DNA of 8,851 nt from an uncultured Rivibacter sp. (GTDB lineage: Bacteria > Pseudomonadota > Gammaproteobacteria > Burkholderiales > Burkholderiaceae), in the NCBI GenBank assembly GCA_946481025.1, contig CAMLNA010000162.1:1-8851 (forward strand), given 5' to 3'. Below, piece by piece: positions 6,510 to 8,851 of this stretch. The number at the start of each line of letters is the position of its first letter. The first letter of the stretch is position 1. Position numbers and translations under genes: made by a program. Under the pieces are notes generated by a model. That model ran no database searches, had not been told where the DNA came from, and was given only the letters and a program-made list of their open reading frames with translations.

Positions 6510-7858
6510 GCGTAGCCCTTCAGGTAGTGCTCGCCCAGCTTGAGGGCGTTCTCGAAACTCACGCCGCGCGCGTCGAAGCGGCCCTGCACGCCGATCTGCG
6601 ACTGGTCCACCGTGGCCACCAGCACGCTCAGGTCGTACAGGCCGGTGAGCTTCTTGTAGGCGCGCATGCACAGCACCGCGCGCAGCGGCAGGCCGCCCTG
6701 CTGCACGTAGCGCTCACGGCACTGCGGCGCGGTGCGGTCGCGCCCGGCGCGGCCGCCGAAGCTTTCGTTCTTGAAGCTGTCGGAGTAGCGGTCGGCAAAC
6801 CGCAGTGCGCCAAGCTTGCGGCCGTCGTAGGCCTCGTGGCGCACCGTGAGCGAACCGGTGGTCAGCCAGCCCGACACGAAGATGCGCGTGTCCATCTCGC
6901 AGTCGGAGCGCTCGAATTCCAGGCCCTTTTCATCGGCCGGCGTGCTGCGGCCCCAGCAGCGCATGAAGTCTTCCTGCGGCAGCGGTATCACGTACTGCGG
7001 GTGGCCGGCGCTGCGCCAGGGCTGGGCCAGGAAGCGTTCGGTCAGCGTGGCCTGGTGCACCACCAGCTGGCGGGTGAGTTCCGGATAGGCCGGCTGGGTG
7101 ATGGGCTGGGCATTGCGGCCGCGCTGCAGCAGGTCTTCGGCAAACTGCGCCGGCACCAGGAAGCTCACCTGCTCGCCATCGCGGCGCGCCGCCACGTTGA
7201 TGCCCATGACCTGGCCGCGTTCATCGAGCGTGGGGCCGCCACTCACGCCCGCGTTGAGCGAGCCGGCAAAGAACACGGTGGGGTAGAAGCTGCGTTCGAC
7301 CAGCCCGTTGTAGGTGCCTTCGAGCACCGCGAAGCCGACGTCGAGCGGGTTGCCCAGCGAGTAGATGCGCTCGCCCTGGTGCACCGGCGTGTGGCGCGGC
7401 CGGAAGCGCAGGGCGCCGCGGCCGGTGACCGCGGCCGGATCGGCCACCTTCACCAGCGCGAGGTCGTGTATGGCGTCGAAGGCCAGCAGCTGCAGCGGGC
7501 CTTCCTTGCGGTCGGCGGTGCTGTAGATGAGCCGGTAGCGCTCGGGCTGCAACGCGGCCTGGCTCACCACGTGGTAGTTCGTGACGATGTGGCCCTCGCT
7601 GCTGACCAGGAAGCCGGAGCCGACGCTGGCCTGGCTGTCCTGCCCCTTGAGCAGCGTGCGCACCTGCAGCAGTTGCGGGCGGGCGAACTCATACAGGCGC
7701 TGCGCCGAAGCCGACACCGGCACGGGTGCCGACGCGGCAGGCGCTGCGGGCGAGGCCGGATCGGGTGGCGGCGTCTGCGCCTGCACGGCGCCCAGCAGCG
7801 CCGGCAACAGGGCGGTCAGCGCACTCGTCCACAATCGGGCGGCAAGACGACATTTCAT
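6470..7858 (-). CDS. Exported trypsin-like serine protease with unknown C-terminal domain
   Basis: This 462-residue protein starts with a signal peptide (MKCRLAARLW, hydrophobic core, cleavage likely after VQA at 27) and an Ala/Pro-rich linker to about 50. A trypsin-like (DegP/S1C-type) catalytic domain follows with VGSGFLV (79-85), H96 in TNYHVV, D132 in HDLALVKV, and S206 in NAGVSGGP, so the triad is complete. No PDZ domain is visible. Residues about 255-450 instead form a region I do not recognise, with four cysteines (C301, C320, C380, C397) that could form two disulfides in the periplasm. The start at 7858 lacks a Shine-Dalgarno site but a TAGAAT -10 candidate would place transcription start on its first base. 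It is followed in an overlap by the FHA membrane protein, so the two probably act together. Substrate unknown. Confidence 0.88.
   Translation of the reverse strand: MKCRLAARLWTSALTALLPALLGAVQAQTPPPDPASPAAPAASAPVPVSASAQRLYEFARPQLLQVRTLLKGQDSQASVGSGFLVSSEGHIVTNYHVVSQAALQPERYRLIYSTADRKEGPLQLLAFDAIHDLALVKVADPAAVTGRGALRFRPRHTPVHQGERIYSLGNPLDVGFAVLEGTYNGLVERSFYPTVFFAGSLNAGVSGGPTLDERGQVMGINVAARRDGEQVSFLVPAQFAEDLLQRGRNAQPITQPAYPELTRQLVVHQATLTERFLAQPWRSAGHPQYVIPLPQEDFMRCWGRSTPADEKGLEFERSDCEMDTRIFVSGWLTTGSLTVRHEAYDGRKLGALRFADRYSDSFKNESFGGRAGRDRTAPQCRERYVQQGGLPLRAVLCMRAYKKLTGLYDLSVLVATVDQSQIGVQGRFDARGVSFENALKLGEHYLKGYAWTSSSEATPSQR
6516..6521 (-). promoter_or_regulatory. Ribosome binding site of the FHA gene, inside the protease gene
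   Basis: GAAGGG on the minus strand ends six bases before the ATG at 6509. It lies within the last codons of the protease gene and decides the FHA start, confirming the 40-bp overlap. Confidence 0.65.
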
Positions 7859-7864
7859 CGGGCC

Positions 7865-7870
7865 ATTCTA
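7865..7870 (-). promoter_or_regulatory. Candidate -10 element of the protease-FHA unit
   Basis: TAGAAT on the minus strand ends six bases before the ATG at 7858. With standard spacing the transcript would start at or next to that ATG, giving a leaderless message. No good -35 is seen. The upstream gene is divergent, so a promoter must lie in the 46-bp gap or inside that gene. Confidence 0.4.
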
Positions 7871-7892
7871 GGGACGAGAGACGGCCCGCTTC

Positions 7893-7897
7893 GGGAG
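7893..7897 (+). promoter_or_regulatory. Ribosome binding site of the ketopantoate reductase family gene
   Basis: GGGAG ends seven bases before the ATG at 7905 and supports that start; the NADPH-binding strand begins immediately after it. Confidence 0.65.
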
Positions 7898-7904
7898 TAC
7901 CGAC

Positions 7905-8851
7905 ATGAAGATCACGATCGTGGGCCTCGGGGCCGTGGGTGGGCTGCTGGCGGTCAGGCTGGCGCAGGCCGGACATGCGGTGAGCGCGCTGGCGCGCGGC
8001 GCCACCTTGCAGGCCGTGCGCGAGCGCGGGCTGGCGCTGGTGGCCGACGGCCGTCGCTCGCGCGCCTCGCTGCAAGTGGCCGACAACGCTGCGGCGCTGG
8101 GCGAGCAGGAGCTGGTGATCATCGCGCTGAAGGCGCAGACGCTGCCCGCGCTCGCCCCCGCGCTGACGCCCCTGCTGGCGCCCGACACCGTGGTGCTGAC
8201 TGCGATGAATGGCGTGCCGTGGTGGTTTCTCGAAACGCCGGCGCTCGCGCAGGTGCTGCCGCCCGCCGAGCGGCGGCTGGCGAGCGTCGACCCCGACGGG
8301 CGCATCGCCGCCAGCCTGCCGATCGAGCAGGTGCTCGGCGGCGTGGTGCACCTCACCGCGCGGGTCGAGCAGACCGGCGAAGTGGTGCACGGCTTCGGCA
8401 ACCGGCTCATCGTCGGAGAACCGCGCGGCGGACTGTCGCCGCGCGTGCATGCCGTGGCCGAGGCCCTGCGCAGCGGCGGCTTCACCGTGGAAGAAAGCGC
8501 GGACCTGCGCCACGACCTCTGGTTCAAGCTGTGGGGCAACATGACCACCAACCCGGTCTCCGCCCTCACCGGCGCCACCGCCGACCGCATCCTCGACGAC
8601 CCCTTCGTGACGGCCTTCTGCCTGCGCGCAATGGCCGAGGCGGCGACGGTGGGCGAAAGGATCGGCTGCCCGATCGCCCAGAGCGGCGAGGAACGCCATG
8701 CCGTGACCCGGCAGCTCGGCGCCTTCAAGACCTCGATGCTGCAGGACGCCGAAGCCGGCCGGCCGCTGGAGCTCGACGCGCTGGTCGGCGCGGTGGTCGA
8801 GATCGGCCGCAAGGTCGGCGTGGCCACGCCCAACATCGATGCGCTGCTCGG
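7905..8851 (+). CDS. Ketopantoate reductase family protein (PanE/ApbA-like), 3' end cut by window
   Basis: There are 315 codons before the window edge with no stop yet; family members are usually 300-330 residues, so little is missing. The N-terminal Rossmann fold has GLGAVG (7-12) for NADPH. Conserved points of the 2-dehydropantoate 2-reductase family are visible: N102 in MNG, K208 and N212 in WFKLWGN, S277 and E289 in SML...LELDAL. True PanE reduces 2-dehydropantoate to pantoate for pantothenate and CoA synthesis in the cytoplasm. Betaproteobacteria often carry several paralogues with other or unknown substrates, and MNGVPWWF here looks like one of those as much as the housekeeping enzyme, so no symbol is given. 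The ATG has GGGAG seven bases upstream. It is divergent from the protease gene; a functional link between them is not evident. Confidence 0.92.
   Translation, partial: MKITIVGLGAVGGLLAVRLAQAGHAVSALARGATLQAVRERGLALVADGRRSRASLQVADNAAALGEQELVIIALKAQTLPALAPALTPLLAPDTVVLTAMNGVPWWFLETPALAQVLPPAERRLASVDPDGRIAASLPIEQVLGGVVHLTARVEQTGEVVHGFGNRLIVGEPRGGLSPRVHAVAEALRSGGFTVEESADLRHDLWFKLWGNMTTNPVSALTGATADRILDDPFVTAFCLRAMAEAATVGERIGCPIAQSGEERHAVTRQLGAFKTSMLQDAEAGRPLELDALVGAVVEIGRKVGVATPNIDALL

Noticed and set aside
3409..7858. Iron permease, FHA protein and protease as one operon
   Set aside because: A Fur box, a -10 candidate and a 113-bp gap separate the iron permease from the FHA gene, so it most likely has its own promoter; read-through cannot be excluded.
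7689..8836. Two long minus-strand frames opposite the ketopantoate reductase family gene
   Set aside because: Products are Arg/His/Gln- or Ser/Arg-rich and match no family, while the plus strand encodes a well-formed Rossmann-fold enzyme.

Overview
The window is GC-rich DNA, with codons ending mostly in G or C, and reads as chromosome of a betaproteobacterium. Burkholderiales (Comamonadaceae or a close relative) is the best guess. This rests on overall protein character: a DmdC-like acyl-CoA dehydrogenase beside a FadB-like dehydrogenase, a cytochrome c/FTR1 fusion, and a Fur box of the AATGAGAA-n3-TTCTCATT type. There is no sign of mobile elements, RNA genes or CRISPR.

Region 1 (1-3177, all minus strand) is a fatty-acid or acyl-CoA degradation operon. 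In transcription order it holds a TetR-family regulator, an acyl-CoA dehydrogenase, a small exported DUF2147 protein, and the first 21 codons of a 3-hydroxyacyl-CoA dehydrogenase that leaves the window at position 1. The gaps between genes are 44-45 bp, and the three downstream genes have clear Shine-Dalgarno sites. An inverted repeat GAACG-GT-CGTTC lies just upstream of the regulator and is the likely operator for self-control of the operon.

Region 2 (3409-5398, minus strand) is one iron-uptake gene: a signal peptide, a periplasmic CxxCH cytochrome c domain and a seven-helix FTR1-type ferric permease with REGLE and RELFE motifs. A strong Fur box and a TAGAAT -10 candidate sit directly upstream, so it should be switched on when iron is short.

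Region 3 (5481-7858, minus strand) is a two-gene unit. It encodes an exported trypsin-like serine protease with an uncharacterised cysteine-containing C-terminal domain, and a membrane protein with a cytoplasmic FHA domain, about five membrane helices and a predicted periplasmic tail. The genes overlap by 40 bp. This pair is the least understood part of the window and the best candidate for an undescribed system.

Region 4 (7905-8851, plus strand) is a divergent ketopantoate-reductase-family gene (PanE/ApbA fold) that runs off the right edge close to its natural end. Only 46 bp separate it from the protease gene.
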